Positions 31,527 to 44,120 of a stretch of DNA of 64,000 bases are shown piece after piece (position 1 is the first letter of the stretch; each line of letters starts with the position of its first letter). The notes beneath the pieces are model-generated. The model saw nothing but the letters and a program-made list of their open reading frames with translations. It ran no database searches and was not told where the DNA came from. The position numbers were made by a program, and so were the translations under genes. The stretch is from Xestospongia bergquistia (lineage: Eukaryota; Porifera; Demospongiae; Haplosclerida; Petrosiidae), in NCBI GenBank assembly GCA_963965975.1, contig OZ014422.1, forward strand, positions 1-64,000. Direction: 5' to 3'.

Positions 31527-34207
31527 ATGGTGAGAAATTATATTAATTATTATTGTTTATATTATTTATGAATGTAGGCTAATGAATTAGATGATATTGA
31601 GTCTTCATTGTTTGTATCACTTCATTCATCTAATAAAAGTCAACGTCGTAGCTCAAGACAAACTACTCCACCCACTAATCAGAAATTATTTGGTCAGTTA
31701 TATAATTTCTATTTGTTGATATTAATTACTATATAATAGATACAATTGATGATGATATTTTAGATCTATTGTCTGATAATGATGAGTCTCAATCTGGATC
31801 ACGATATATTCCATCATCTGCTAATAAGCGTAAACCACTTGATCTTCCATTCCTTAAGCAAAAACAGGTTTCTTCACCCACAATACCTCCAACAACAGCA
31901 ACTCCACCCACAATACCTCCAATGACAGCAACTCCACCCACAATACCTTCAACTAAAGCTGTTACAAACACATCTCCACCTATTCCTGACTTATCAACTA
32001 AGTCAATAATAGCTCCACCCACTTCTGATTTATCAACTCAGTCAGATGTAGTTCCACCCACTTCTGATTTATCAACTATGTTGAGTAAAGCTCCACCCAC
32101 TTCTGATTTATCAACTTCATTAAATGTAACTTCTGTCATGTTAACTCCATCAACACCAATTACAACAACAGTTACATCATCTCAAGTTTCAATAGCTCCA
32201 CCCACATCTGACTTATCAACTTTGACAACAGTAAGTCTTCCAAGAACTAATCGATCAAAACCAGTGAAAAAAGTCCATTTTGAAACTGAGGACACACCTT
32301 CCGTAGTATTTGAGAGTCAAATCTTGTCAAATGCCACACACCCTATTAGCAGTACTGACCAGATATCACCTACCAGTCAACAACAAGGTCAAGTAAGTCA
32401 TATTATAGTCACACCTCTCTTATTATGATCCATGTAGTCTATAGATAAAGACTGTATTAATAGAATAGAAACATTGTTAACAATAAAATTACAAGAATTA
32501 CAAGATAAACAAGAAACAAGGTACTCATAATTATATAGTAGGTATTATAATAATGTTAATAGATTAAAGGAGACATTAACTGAAGTGAGAGAATCTTACT
32601 TAAAAGAACTTGACTCATATAAATGTCATATGTTGTCTACTCAACAACAAATTATAAACCAGTTACAGGAGAACCACAGGTTAGCTGTTTAAAGTATGTT
32701 ATCAGTAACTATGTTATATACAGACTATCTATTGAGACATCACAAGATGGACATATTAAGTAAGACTGTTATTAAAGAGAGTATTAAAATAATGTTGTGT
32801 TTAGAACATTAACAGATCAATTACAAGAAATAACTAAATTTTATAATAAATTTGAAGAAACTATTTCAAAAGAAGTGAAAGTTGAACAAGTTCATTTGAA
32901 AGCACAACAAAATCAAATAGAAGGTAATATTTATATGATGTCATTATTACATCATTGTGTATTAGAGCGAGAATGTCAACTTTTAAAACAACAGGATATG
33001 TTAGAAAGTGATCGTCAAAAAGTTTATCAATTAATAGAAAAATTAGAACAGCATTTATATCAAAAAGAGAGAGAAATTCAGCAGGTATTATTAAAATACT
33101 AATTTATTATGAAATGATTACAAGTAGAAACAATGGACAATTAGTCAAAATGAAGGTAAATTAAAGGCTAGACTTGCAGCTTTTGAAGAAGACAAGTTAA
33201 AAACAATGACTACAATTAATGAAGAGAGACAATTATTACAAAAATCAAAGGTCTTTTAAAACAATCACTTAATAAATATTATTATTATCAATTGTTTTAG
33301 GAGGAATTTTTACGTGAACAACAATTATTATTACAACACTGTTATAAATTATCTCATGAATTTAGTTTAGTTGAAGAGAACCAACAAAGACAATCAATAA
33401 AAAAAGTACTACTAGTAAATAAAGTCATCATTAACATATCCCCCTTATATTGGTAGATTGAAAGTGATCTGATGATACTTAGAGGACAAGTTCAAGAAGA
33501 AAGAGACCATCTCAATTATGAACAAACTATTTTAAAAGAACAACAACAAGATATTCAAAAAGAAAGAAAAGAAATATCAAAAGAGAAAGAAAGACTAGAA
33601 GCTCTTCAGACAGAACTTGAAATGCGAGCAGTACAAATCAATGAAGCAGCAAAGGTGAACTCACTACCATCATATAACTGACTAACATGTCATTAACATG
33701 ATATAACTCACTTGTATAGAGAGCTGAACAAATGTACTCTGAAGGTCTCTCTTCACTTCAAAAGGCTCAGCAATTACAAGCTCATTTCAAAGATCAATTT
33801 ACATTATTGCATCAAGAACAACTGAAATTAAAAGAGAAAGAAAAGCAATTAATGAAGGTCAGTGTGTGGCATCATTATGACATCATTGTTATTACTTAAT
33901 AGGAGAGGATGATACTAATGAGAGACCAACGACAACAAGGTGGGTGTGGTCTTATAATAACTATTAATAATATACTAAAAACAGTAGATTCTTCTCCTCT
34001 TGTTTCAACTTCTCCTACAAACTCTGAGTCTCTACTAAAACAACTTGAATTAAGTGAAAGTTTACGAAAAATTATTAAAAAGAATGAAAAAGTAAGTCAA
34101 TAAAATAAACTAAATCATTTATTTTTTATTTTTAGGATGACAATAAATTAAAAGAAGAGAAAGAGTTTCTTCATGTTTTAGTACAAACTCCATCAGTTGT
34201 ATTATAA
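31527..34207 (+). CDS. Coiled-coil protein, FBF1-like
   Basis: The start ATG (31527-31529) appears to be an exon by itself, spliced to ANELDDIESSLFVSL. A disordered Pro/Ser/Thr-rich region follows, including five near-copies of APPTSDLST. From about 32440 many short exons encode a long coiled coil rich in Gln, Glu, Lys and Leu (LQEITKFYNKFEETISKE, KERKEISKEKERLEAL, MYSEGLSSLQKAQQLQ) and end HVLVQTPSVVL at 34207. An acidic disordered N-terminus plus a long C-terminal coiled coil resembles Fas-binding factor 1, a transition-fibre and keratin-associated ciliogenesis protein, but other centrosomal coiled coils are possible. Its last 37 coding bases overlap the end of the opposite-strand transporter gene. 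Confidence 0.6.
31870..32225 (+). repeat. Coding short repeats (APPTSDLST and TxPPTIPP)
   Basis: About three copies of a 30-bp unit containing ctccacccacaatacct and five of a unit containing gctccacccacttctgattt, in frame, with spacers of varying length. Encodes a Pro/Ser/Thr-rich linker in the coiled-coil protein. Confidence 0.8.
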
Positions 34208-36065
34208 TATTTATAATTTTTATTTACTAGTATAAATATTGTTATAACAATAGCCATTATTATTGAATATACTAAAAACTGATAGACAAGTGGAAAAGCT
34301 ATTAATGCAATGACAACATTTAATAATGATCCAAGAGCTTGAGTAATACACCAAAGAGCTTTTATGACATTACTATAATAATCATATATAAATAATTCAT
34401 TATCATTATTAATATTACCGTAATTTAGGTGGAGATTGTGAGTATGCAAACTCTAGTCCAGTAACAGCCACTAAAACTTCAGCAAATGAAATAAAAACTA
34501 ATTGTGGTAGTTGCCATAGCAACGAAACAGATCCACGACAATCATTAACATCTTCAGAAATATAAATTTGTAAAAGACAAGCTAAAATAAAACTTAACAT
34601 AGCACATATCATACCAGCAGTTAACTATAAAATACTAATGACAAAAGTAATAACAACAATATCTAATATACCTTATGTAATGGCTGGATAGTTATGTTCA
34701 TAACATGTTGTATATGAGGATAAACAATATAGTCCAATAATGGTATAAATAGAATAACCATTAAATCATTAATACTGGGCATTAAATCTAAGAATAGTAG
34801 TTTAAGTTAAAGTGTCACAGGATATTGTACCTGGTGGAATATGGAGTGATCCAAGATAACAATTCATTTGAGTTCCTTGTAAGACCCAAGTTGAGTTTTG
34901 TTGAAAGAATATTGCCCAAAATATTATCATAGGAATATAAACACCAGATATACGTAATAACTGATAGCATGTGTCTCTTGAATTAGTAGTTACATCATTA
35001 TGATGTAATTTATCATCTTTTAATAATGTCTGTGATTCTTCTTGAGGTGGTTTCTAAATAAATATCTCAACAAAATAGTTTTAACAACTACACTAACTTT
35101 ACAACAAACTGGCTTTTTACGATGATAACTCCATGTACCCAATAAAAATAACAAAGTTGACAATGTATATGGACCTAAAATGTATCGTTTATTATATTAT
35201 ATAATATTACTTACTCCATGTTAATAATAATGTTATCAAGAACCCAAGACTTTGTCGAGATACTGGCATACCAGACTCACTTACTAAATTACCAACATTG
35301 ACTGCTAAATAATACCACGAAAATGATTTTGCCTTAGCTGATGACTACAAAACAATACTACATCTAGTTACCATGGGAACAATAAACCTGTTCATCTGTA
35401 AATTGATCTCCCACAAATACACTTTGTATAGCATTTGTATGTCCATAACCCACAGCAAATATCTTAAAGAAAAAAATAATTTTTTCATTTTTTTATTAAA
35501 CTTACCATTAATCCAAAAAGTATTAAAACTACTGACAAAGACGGAGAGAGAGATAAATTGACAGAGACTAAGTGATGTCGAGTTAATTCTGAACAATTAG
35601 AAGAGTAGATGGTCGTGTTCTTACAACATGTAGGTACATTAATGGAATATTGCCATGACGACAGAACCACTAGAGCTAACCCAACTGTCGCTAATAGATT
35701 GCTTATATTTTGAGTGTGATAATTACCCAAAATATAGTCAGCTAACAGTCCACCAGTTAGAGCACTAAACTGTGATAATGCTATAAATATATTAACAATT
35801 ATTGTGCTTAATGTTTTAGCTCGTGATATACTGGAACAAACAAAGAGATAACGAGTAAAGTATAGTTCCAAAACAGCTTGTAGACCAGTAAATGAACTTA
35901 AAGAATATATAAATGACAAGAACTCACAACAATAAGATACCTTTGTAATGCTCCAGTACTTAATATAAGAAAAAGAGAAAAGTAATGAATAAATGCTTTG
36001 GATGGTTTCTTTTCTTCAGTATTAAGAGATTGTTCATTAGTAGCGCTGTAATTCACTGCTGCCAT
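34171..36065 (-). CDS. SLC15-like proton-coupled oligopeptide/histidine transporter
   Basis: A multi-exon 12-pass transporter of the POT/PTR family. Exon 1 from ATG 36063-36065 gives MAAVNYSATNEQSLNTEEKK, then the first membrane helix. SFTGLQAVLELYFTRYL, then FSALTGGLLADYILGNY, is the family's conserved N-terminal region (GGxxADxxxG). Near the end, AEVLVAVTGLEFAYSQSPP is the PTR signature segment, followed by three more helices and stop at 34171. The placing of the long loop with TCCKNTTIYSS suggests the SLC15A4/A3 or A1/A2 type; not resolved. Head-to-head with the RING gene, 78 bp between start codons, and overlapping the previous gene tail-to-tail. Confidence 0.82.
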
Positions 36066-36143
36066 GCCTCCTTAAACCACACCCACACATATTATGCTAT
36101 CCCATTCACCAGCCCCACCCTTCTAACATTGCAGACGAGAGAT

Positions 36144-37167
36144 ATGGGAATTGCAGTACATCTTATCGAAGGTGGTGAAGTCAAAGAGGAGCTCCTATGT
36201 TGTGTATGTTGTATGATATTAGAAGTGCCATGTCTTACATTATGTGAGCATTACTGCTGTCAACAATGTTTGACAACAAAAGTTAAAAAGAAACCTCGTT
36301 GTCATAAATGTGAAGTGGTTGTATCTCCTGCTGAAAATAATCTTGTACCAGATGAGATCATCAAAGCTATTGAGAAGTTATCAGTTCACTGTGTACTAGG
36401 TTGTAAAACAGTCCTTCCAATGAGCTTATTACATCATCATGTTACAAAGGAGTGCCAATTACGAGTCATTACTTGTGTTAATAGAGGGTGCAACCATCAA
36501 TGTTCAGTGCAAGATTTGGATCAACATCTAATAGAGTGTCCATATCAACTTGTACAATGTCAAGTTTGTCAAGCTGTTGTGACACAACGTGATATGTCAG
36601 CACATCAAGCTATTAAGAGATGTTTTGAACAACAAATAAAACAAGAAAGAGTAAAAAGTGCAAGAAAACTAAGTAGCGAATTAAAAGGTCATCGTATTGC
36701 TATGATACAACAACGTCATCTATCTGATCAAATGGAACGCCATCTTGTGAGTCAACATTATAATCAGCAACGTGTTTTACATCGTTCTACAAGTGCCGGA
36801 CCACTCACTAGTCACTCCATTCAGTCACGAGTTGGTAGTGCTATTGTTTTACAACGATATTCACGTAATATATCTGTACCTAATGCCACACCCACTTCAT
36901 GTATGAGCTGTGAAAACCATTTTCTTTCTGGGCGACGTCCTAGTGCTCGAAGACATTCCCACACAAAGGTAAAATCATATTTAATCATGATGTAATAATC
37001 ATTTTATTCTTTCAATTTTCATAACCTTTGAACAACATTGATTAAATAGCCAGTAAGTTAAACTCCTGTAATTAAAGTACTAATTATATTGTTAATTTTA
37101 GTGTGATCATTGTCAACATTGGAGAAGATGGAGTGGTCCAAGAGGATGGCCAAGTACAATGACTTAA
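36144..37167 (+). CDS. RING and TRAF-type zinc-finger protein, RNF41/RNF151-like
   Basis: Start chosen at ATG 36144 because MGIAVHLIEGGEVKEELLC lines up with RNF41-type N-termini; the open frame itself runs further upstream through the promoter of the divergent transporter. A RING finger follows (CCVCC, LCEHYCCQQCL, CHKC), then TRAF-type zinc fingers (CVLGCKTVLPMSLLHHHV, CVNRGCNHQCSVQDLDQH, CQVCQAVV), then a basic helical region. A second exon (from about 37103) adds CDHCQHWRRWSGPRGWPS and a stop at 37165-37167. Expected to be an E3 ubiquitin ligase acting in the cytosol. Its stop codon overlaps that of NUDT1 on the other strand. Confidence 0.8.
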
Positions 37168-37732
37168 CTTTTTTCAGTAATAGTATATTGTAATAACTTA
37201 GTGTGTCCCTCAAATAGAAAATATCCATCAAAATACTTTTGAGTTAACAATAATGGATACCAGAGTATATCATCCGGCCACATCTCATCATATGGTATAT
37301 CTTCATGATTAAACCAACGAGGCTGCATCTCTGGATGTATGAGGACATCAAATGACATCATATGACATCACAATGTACCTTCAGTTTCCACAGGTGATCC
37401 TGTAAAATGTTGTGTTCTAAACACATGTACATCTAATAGTTGTGGGTCATTGACAAATTCAAATGTTAAAACACCAACATGATCAAGATCACCAGTAACT
37501 ATTAATCCACTCTCCTCCATTAGTTCTCTAAGTAGACATACCTTGACTTCATTAGTGACAGTTATATTGTATTGTACCTTTTAGCTCCTTCATCAATAGT
37601 CTCTCCTGGTTCAACTTTCCCTCCAAAACCATTCCACCATCCTGCGGCAAATCCTCTTTTCTTTAATCCTAACAAGACTTGGTTAGGTTGCAATACAAAA
37701 ACTAAAGTTAATAGTTTCTTTGGTACTGCCAT
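37164..37732 (-). CDS. NUDT1: 8-oxo-dGTP diphosphatase (MTH1)
   Basis: Sanitises the nucleotide pool by hydrolysing oxidised purine nucleoside triphosphates. Three exons from ATG 37730-37732: [18 protein letters not shown], the Nudix box split by an intron ([15 protein letters not shown] then ELMEESG; GX5EX7REUXEEXGU), then [18 protein letters not shown], then [19 protein letters not shown], whose W and PDD match the substrate-binding residues of animal MTH1. Ends TEKS at 37164. Length about 155 residues as in the family. Confidence 0.93.
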
Positions 37733-37842
37733 GCTGCAGAATCTAGCCACACCCACACAAATTGATAGTATAATATAATTTTAGAACATTTCCGTTTACG
37801 TCCGTCATATGACTGAAGAGATACTTATTAGTATTAATAATT
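37733..37842. promoter_or_regulatory. 110-bp head-to-head promoter region
   Basis: Between the start codons of NUDT1 (minus) and EXOC3 (plus). Contains gccacacccacac and tttccgtttacgtccgtcat, a possible ETS-like TTCCG element. Assignment as a bidirectional promoter is an inference from spacing. Confidence 0.4.
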
Positions 37843-40800
37843 ATGGATAAACACCCAGCTAGAAGACACACTATACTGCCAGAATTTGATGACAAGGCAG
37901 TACAAAACAAAGAGCCTGTTATGGATTATGAACAAGCTAGTGTCGAGTCATTTGATGCCGCAGCTAAAGCAGTAGCAGATTTATTAACAGTAAGTGACTC
38001 TAACAGAATATATTGTTGACTTAGTTTAGAAACCAGAACAATTAGACTATCTTGATCAAATTAGAATGAAAATAGCTCGTAAAAAGGTGAGTTTATTAAT
38101 CTAAATAACTCTTTGTAAATACCTGTTCCCAAGGCAACCATTGAGTCACAATTACGGAATGCAGTTCAAACTCAACTAGAAGGTGTTCAAAATGGACTTG
38201 AAGGATTAAAACTGTATATAATGAAATTATTAAAATTTTATTACTATTATTTTCCTTCAGTGCTACTGATGTTGTTAAAGAGATCAAAGATGGTATGCAT
38301 CAGGTTGAGGAAGTTTATAAACAATGTAGTGAGCTCTCTGATGCGATTGGTTCATTACGTGAAGTGAACAGGAGGTTTCAGCAAGTAAGTGTGATGTTAT
38401 AATGATGTCATACTTTTACTCTGTAATTAGTTACGTACAACAAATGTCCATATTAACAATATATTTGGTGTACCTCAAGCTGTTGAGGAAATACAAGGTT
38501 TGATTGAAGAAAAAAAATTATTGCAAGCTCATCAATTGTAAGTTTATAATTAGTTTGAGTTAGCCCCTTCTCATTAATTAATAGATTAGCAGAATTGGAA
38601 CACACTCGTGATGAACTATTGATTCAACTCTATCAAAGTTCTGATGCTTTTGTAGACAGGAATACAGTGAGTCATAATGACATCATCATGTTATTACCTT
38701 TTATAGGCTTTACATCGCTACTTTGAACCACTTATTGGTCTGTCAGTAAGTAATTATGAAATATTATTATAAATGATTTTAATTAAAGAGCGCACTTGGA
38801 CAACAGTTATGGTTAATATTAGATCGAGTTACAGAGAATGTTGTACAAGATCCTACATCTGTAGTAACTGCATTACGTATTGTACAACGAGAAGAAAAGT
38901 AAGTTATATTAATTTATTATTTTAATTATTAGTTTTTGTAAAGAGCTGATCATTATATTGAAGATAATCTGAGAGAAAAAAATGTACCACTAACTCAAAT
39001 ACCAAACCGTCCTAAAAAATGGAGAGAGAAAAGTGTTCAAATCATGGAAACTTCTATCACTAACAAGTTGAGTTCTCATTAATTAATTCTTAATTGTTGG
39101 GTGTGGTCATTAGATTTAGTGACTTACAACCTTATGGTATTGCTGAAAATAAGGAATGGCTTGATGATCATTTGACTGAAGTTGCTTCTGTTTGTTATCA
39201 AGTGAGTATGCCCCTATTATTAACACATCATTATTAAAATGCCATAGGATCTTAAAGCAATGAAAGAACATGGCATGCTTTGTTTTCCACCTGATTATGA
39301 CATATTGGATATGTATATTAAACATTATCACGCAAACTTGAAGAAAATAGTAAGTCACGATAATAATAATAGTTTAATATATGTCTCTAATATTATAGGT
39401 AACTGAATTAGTTAGTATGGACCTTAATGCTCGTGATATTATCAAGTTAATGATTTGGGTAGGTGATGTCAGGTAGGTATCATGTGATCAGTCATATGAC
39501 AGTGACCTTTATCATGTGACCTTTTAAAGGCAATCATTTCGTGAAGTATTAGGAATTGATTTACAAGAACATGGACAATTAATTGATGAGAAAATTGAGG
39601 GGCAACTTCAAGAAACGTATGTAACTTAATATTTAATTGATAACATGTCCTATAATTTTTAAGTTGCGTTACTCAAGTTGAATGGAATGTAACTGAATTG
39701 TCTAAGAAAATGTTACAAACAGAGTCAGAGGTATAACAATATTCATGAGTTAATAATGATGTCATTGTTTAGGACTGGGCATCTCAGGATCTACCAGAAT
39801 CTGATAATACTGGTTGTTACTATACTACTGTAGGGATATTGCTGTTTGAAATGATTGATCAAAATGTGTGTCTATTTTAACATACTATGTGTCCATTTAA
39901 GCAATATATTAGATATCTGCATTATCAATGTTGGGATTACAAACAAAAGAGAAAGTCCTACAAGTTTGTTTAAAACAAGTTGCTTCGTTTCAAAAAAAAT
40001 ACAGAGGTATGTAAATTGACTGCATGCATTGCTAGCAGACAATGTCTATTGTAGATCTCATTGATGAAACCTTTAAATCTCATATGGCATGTGGGCGGAG
40101 ACACCCTCCACTTTTTTTCCAATATATGGTATGTTATAATGTTATATAATATTATATAATATTATTATGTAGATTGCTGTGGCTAATAATTGTCAATCAT
40201 GTATTGATTTCTCAGATCGTCTCAAAGTAACATGATCAGTAAATGATATGAATATCATAGTTTTTTTTATAGAAATCATGTGTTGATGAATTTGGTGGAG
40301 AATCAAAATTAACTATTGAAACTACTGAACTGTTTAGGACAATTTGTGACAACTTTGAAACTATTGGTTTGCGTTGGTTAGCAGTTTGTATGATAATCAT
40401 GTGACTTGTCATGTGACCTCTTTAGTTGTGAAATTTTATTGGTTCTCATGTTTGAAGATTTAATTCCAGTATTAGATGGACTAATGACAAAAGACTTCTG
40501 GTAAGTTGTAGTTTATATATTTAATAATAATAATTTATACAATAATTATTATAGGTTAAATAAACCACTTGATTTAGTGGATAAAATAGAAGGAACAGTT
40601 GTTGATTATAATAGTGATTTGGAACATCTTAAAAAGAAGTAAACAACTTTATTTATTTTACAAATAATTCTTCTTTTTAAGACATCACACGTATACTATT
40701 GTGCAGACTCAGCGTAGAATATTAAAAGCTTACTTTGAATCAATGATGAAAAAGTAGGTGTGGTTATTTTATGACATCATATAATATTATTAATATAGGA

Positions 40801-41311
40801 AAGTGACATTAAAGAAAAAAGATGATCGTCAAAAAGCAGCTTCATTTATACGTGAAGAAAGTAAAAAAATTGGCAACTTGTTCATGCGTTTATCACATGC
40901 CACTAACCCCAAGGTCAGTTAAATATTAATTACTTCATTATTAAAGAGGGTTCTACTCAGTATATACAAGTATTGGACCAATTTGCTGAGCTATTACATT
41001 CCAGTTTAGATACTGTTCCATTTATTATTGGGGTAGGCCACACCCACTATTTATGTTTTTATTAGCCACTTTAGGGCTTACAATCACGTCATCCTGAAGT
41101 TAAATATAATCATGTAGTAGCTGTGTTAGCTATGAGAGGAGATCTTAATAAAAATGGCTGCCAAAAGTTAATGGACCGTACACCACTTAGTCCTGAATCA
41201 CAAGACGATGAACATGAAGTATCTCCACCTCCATTTCATGGAGGACGACAAAGAGAAGAAAAGTCTATTTTAGCTCTTATCCGAATCCAGAATCCTTGGT
41301 CTTTATTTTAG
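37843..41311 (+). CDS. EXOC3: Exocyst complex component 3 (Sec6)
   Basis: A subunit of the exocyst, which tethers secretory vesicles to the plasma membrane. Over 20 small exons encode about 750 residues from MDKHPARRHTILPEFDDKAV to IQNPWSLF. Typical Sec6 stretches include the N-terminal coiled coil (LREVNRRFQQLRTTNVHINN), ALRIVQREEKADH, MDLNARDIIKLMIWVGDV, and the C-terminal helical bundles ending LAMRGDLNKNGCQKLMD. Repeated introns contain ATGATGTCAT/TGACATCAT words. Tail-to-tail with POLD2, 20 bp between stop codons. Confidence 0.9.
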
Positions 41312-41331
41312 ACTATAAGTGTGTGTGTGTG

Positions 41332-43273
41332 TTACATATCATCATCAGAATCTAGATCGTTCATTACTGTGACTTCATGTAATGTTAACTCTGATAATTT
41401 CTCTAGTTCAGGATTAGGTTTCTGTCTTAGTGATGTTGAGAATGAGACCTCTTTACATTGAAATGTACCCAAATTGATAAGGACACAGCTGTGTTGTATA
41501 TCAAATGTGGGGATACAAACTAGCACTATTTCTTGACCATCATCTCCTAATAATTAGTAATTACTAAAGGATCAACCTCATTAGCTTTACCTGTCAAATG
41601 TTTGGTTTGAAAATGAGGCTGATTACCCACAAAGTAAACATGAGGAGACTCTGTTAAAATAAATGGATCTTCACGAGAATAAGGGAAACAACCTAATAAA
41701 AAGAGGTGTGGTTTGAGTTAATGTAATTATAGTTATACCTAATGTATCAGGAGTAGTGGGGGCAAGATGTGACCAATTTAATGTCATCTCTAATAGTTCT
41801 AGAGAATCTAGTCCTTCAGTAAAACAATATAAATTATTAATGTTCTCTCCTGATGTACCCAAAAACCTAATAATTTTTGTGATCTATAAAACAAAATGTC
41901 ACTATATGTATGCATACCTGACTCCATCAATACTACAATGATAAGGATTAGTGACACTAGATAATGTTGTATATTGAGAGCTTTGAGGAAACATACAATG
42001 ATGTAACGGTTGCTGTGGTAACTGGTTATTAGTTGGATCATGTGATCCAGGCATTATATCAACAGCAACACTACTCTATAAAATGGACACACATTACTTA
42101 CAATAGACAGCCAAAATTAACTTACAGCTAATTGTGCAATAATAAAATCTAATTCTTCCATTGCTTCTACTGACTCAGCAGAATAATTCCGAGATAAATA
42201 TTTAGACTATTAGAGCTAAAACATGATGACATCATTATTACATAATAATTACCTTTGTACTCTTATTATTAACAGTTTGTGGTCTGTCTGTAATAGAATT
42301 GCCAGCTATAATAATTCGAGTTAGATGAGACCAGACATTATTATCCTGAAATATATGAGATTAACCCTATCAATAAAGTAATAAATGATATAATTATGTA
42401 CCTTTGTTCCACCTAATTGACCACTAATATAATCTATCATTAATTGAATAGATAGTTGATCAGAACAACATGAGCCAATATTTAAACCAGATATTAATAA
42501 GACATATCTTGGATATTAAATATTAACATATACTAGTCAAGGGAATAACCAACTTGTCTTCTGATAATGAAGGGGGTGGAGCTACTTGTGGAGGTAGTCC
42601 AGCAAAACAGTAGTCATTGACTTCAAATTTTCCACTAGTAGTTTCTGATCCCAATAATGCTATTATAATACCTGGTTATTAATGGTTATTAATAGTTATT
42701 AATGTAATAATTATATACCTGTAGTTAATTTAGTGACAGGAACTTTTCCAATTAGTGGGACACGTTGTATATAATCTTCTAATATTAATTCATCATTATC
42801 TGATAAATACTTCACGCGTGATGGTTGAGGCACAATATGATGCTATAATATGTTGTCACATGGTTGCATTAAATGATTCACTTACAGAGTCACTGATTTC
42901 TTTTAAAATACTTGGTTGTAAATCCATCTTCTTAAATATTGTACCAATAATACAACAAGTCACTCCAACCTCAAGATCTTTGAGCTCTTTGATTTTAACA
43001 TCATTTCCTATATAATATCATAACCACACCCATTAATTAGTAACAGTTACCCCATTTTCTTTTAGCAGCCTTCTCCATACATGGTTTCATATTATTTAAT
43101 CGAACATAATATATATGACTATATTGAAGGCCATATTTTCTCTCTTGAGGAGTATAAAATATCTGTGAGAGATTCTCATAAGTAGCAGTAGCTCGTGTGA
43201 AAGGTTTTATAAACTCTTCATCATGAGGGCTAGGCGGCTGGAGTAAGAGATCCATTTTAAACCCTCTTTTCAT
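41332..43273 (-). CDS. POLD2: DNA polymerase delta small subunit (p50)
   Basis: The B-subunit of replicative polymerase delta, with a calcineurin-like phosphoesterase fold lacking catalysis. Exon 1 (start 43273, or MDLLLQPPS at 43255) has [20 protein letters not shown], matching the start of the family's OB region. Later exons carry a block with [13 protein letters not shown], a block with [12 protein letters not shown], and near the end [47 protein letters not shown], in family order. Ends NDLDSDDDM at 41332. The start codon lies about 35 bp from a solitary relative of the satellite repeat, so its promoter is within or beyond repeat sequence. Confidence 0.9.
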
Positions 43274-43306
43274 CGATGGTCAAGCAGTTAATCATATTCA
43301 TACTTA

Positions 43307-43562
43307 CGTTAATGAGATTCATAGACTATCACGGTGCGCCCCACAAGAGCATGAAGACAAAATCTGACGTACATATAAAAGCAAACCAAAACAGTCATGA
43401 GTGCCAGTGTGTTGTGGGCCAGCGTTCTGCAATGCATCAGACCTCTGAGATGGTTACCAGCATACTCTACGGAGTATCCGAAAGGCCGACTAGGATAGGG
43501 CTGGTAGTCTCCCTTTAAACGAGATGAGGCTGGTGTATTTGTAGTTCCCGGTTCCTGAATGC
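43307..43562 (+). repeat. Solitary diverged satellite subunit
   Basis: The plus strand here matches the reverse complement of one ~340-bp subunit of the 1-8836 array: gcgccccacaagagcatgaa, then gttgtgggccagcgttctgc, then gatggttaccagcatactct, then gatgaggctggtgtatttgt, in the same order, with many substitutions and short indels. An 80-codon frame (43276-43518) crosses it but looks incidental. Confidence 0.9.
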
Positions 43563-44120
43563 GACATTCCCTAAGAGCTGGAATCCCGTACGGCTGGTTT
43601 TAAGTTAGGGCGACGCTCCAGCCAGGATTACCTCGCGAAGACGAGGGTTACCAAGCCAGGTGGCGGTCCCAGCTAGCAATAGCAGGGAATCCTGGAACCT
43701 AAGTGGAAGCCTGAGTGGGTGAGCGAGTAGGAATCGTTTGGGCAACACACAAGGGTTTTTTTTTGTTTTTTATATTTTACGTATAAATCTTAAATCTATT
43801 AAATTACTGGGAGGATTTTAAGTAGAACTGGTCAGTCTGATATTAACAATCGAATTTAAAAAATTGAGACACAATATTGAAAGTACGATAGAAGCTTGGA
43901 TGTGCTTGCAGTGTCGGTTCTACTGATCATGACAGTGACTTCCATTATCTTCAAACCCAGTACAGTTGGTTTGAAGTGAGGATTAATGTTCAAGATAGGA
44001 TTAACTCTATCATGGCGGTGCTGGCTAGTAGGGAATCTTGGATACTAAGTAGGTGGGCCTGCTGTTGAGTGAATAGGTTTGTATGGGCAACATAACTGCA
44101 CTTTATTTTTTGAAATGTAA
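43563..44120 (+). repeat. Two copies of a second dispersed repeat
   Basis: Adjoining the solitary satellite subunit is a relatively GC-rich segment (43563-43760) ending gggcaacacacaagggtttttttttg. A diverged second copy in the same orientation ends near 44115. Both share (g/a)tggcggt, agctagcaatagcagggaatcctgg-like and gggcaacaya blocks. The T-rich tail after the first copy would fit a polymerase III terminator of a SINE, but no clear A and B boxes were found. Confidence 0.6.
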
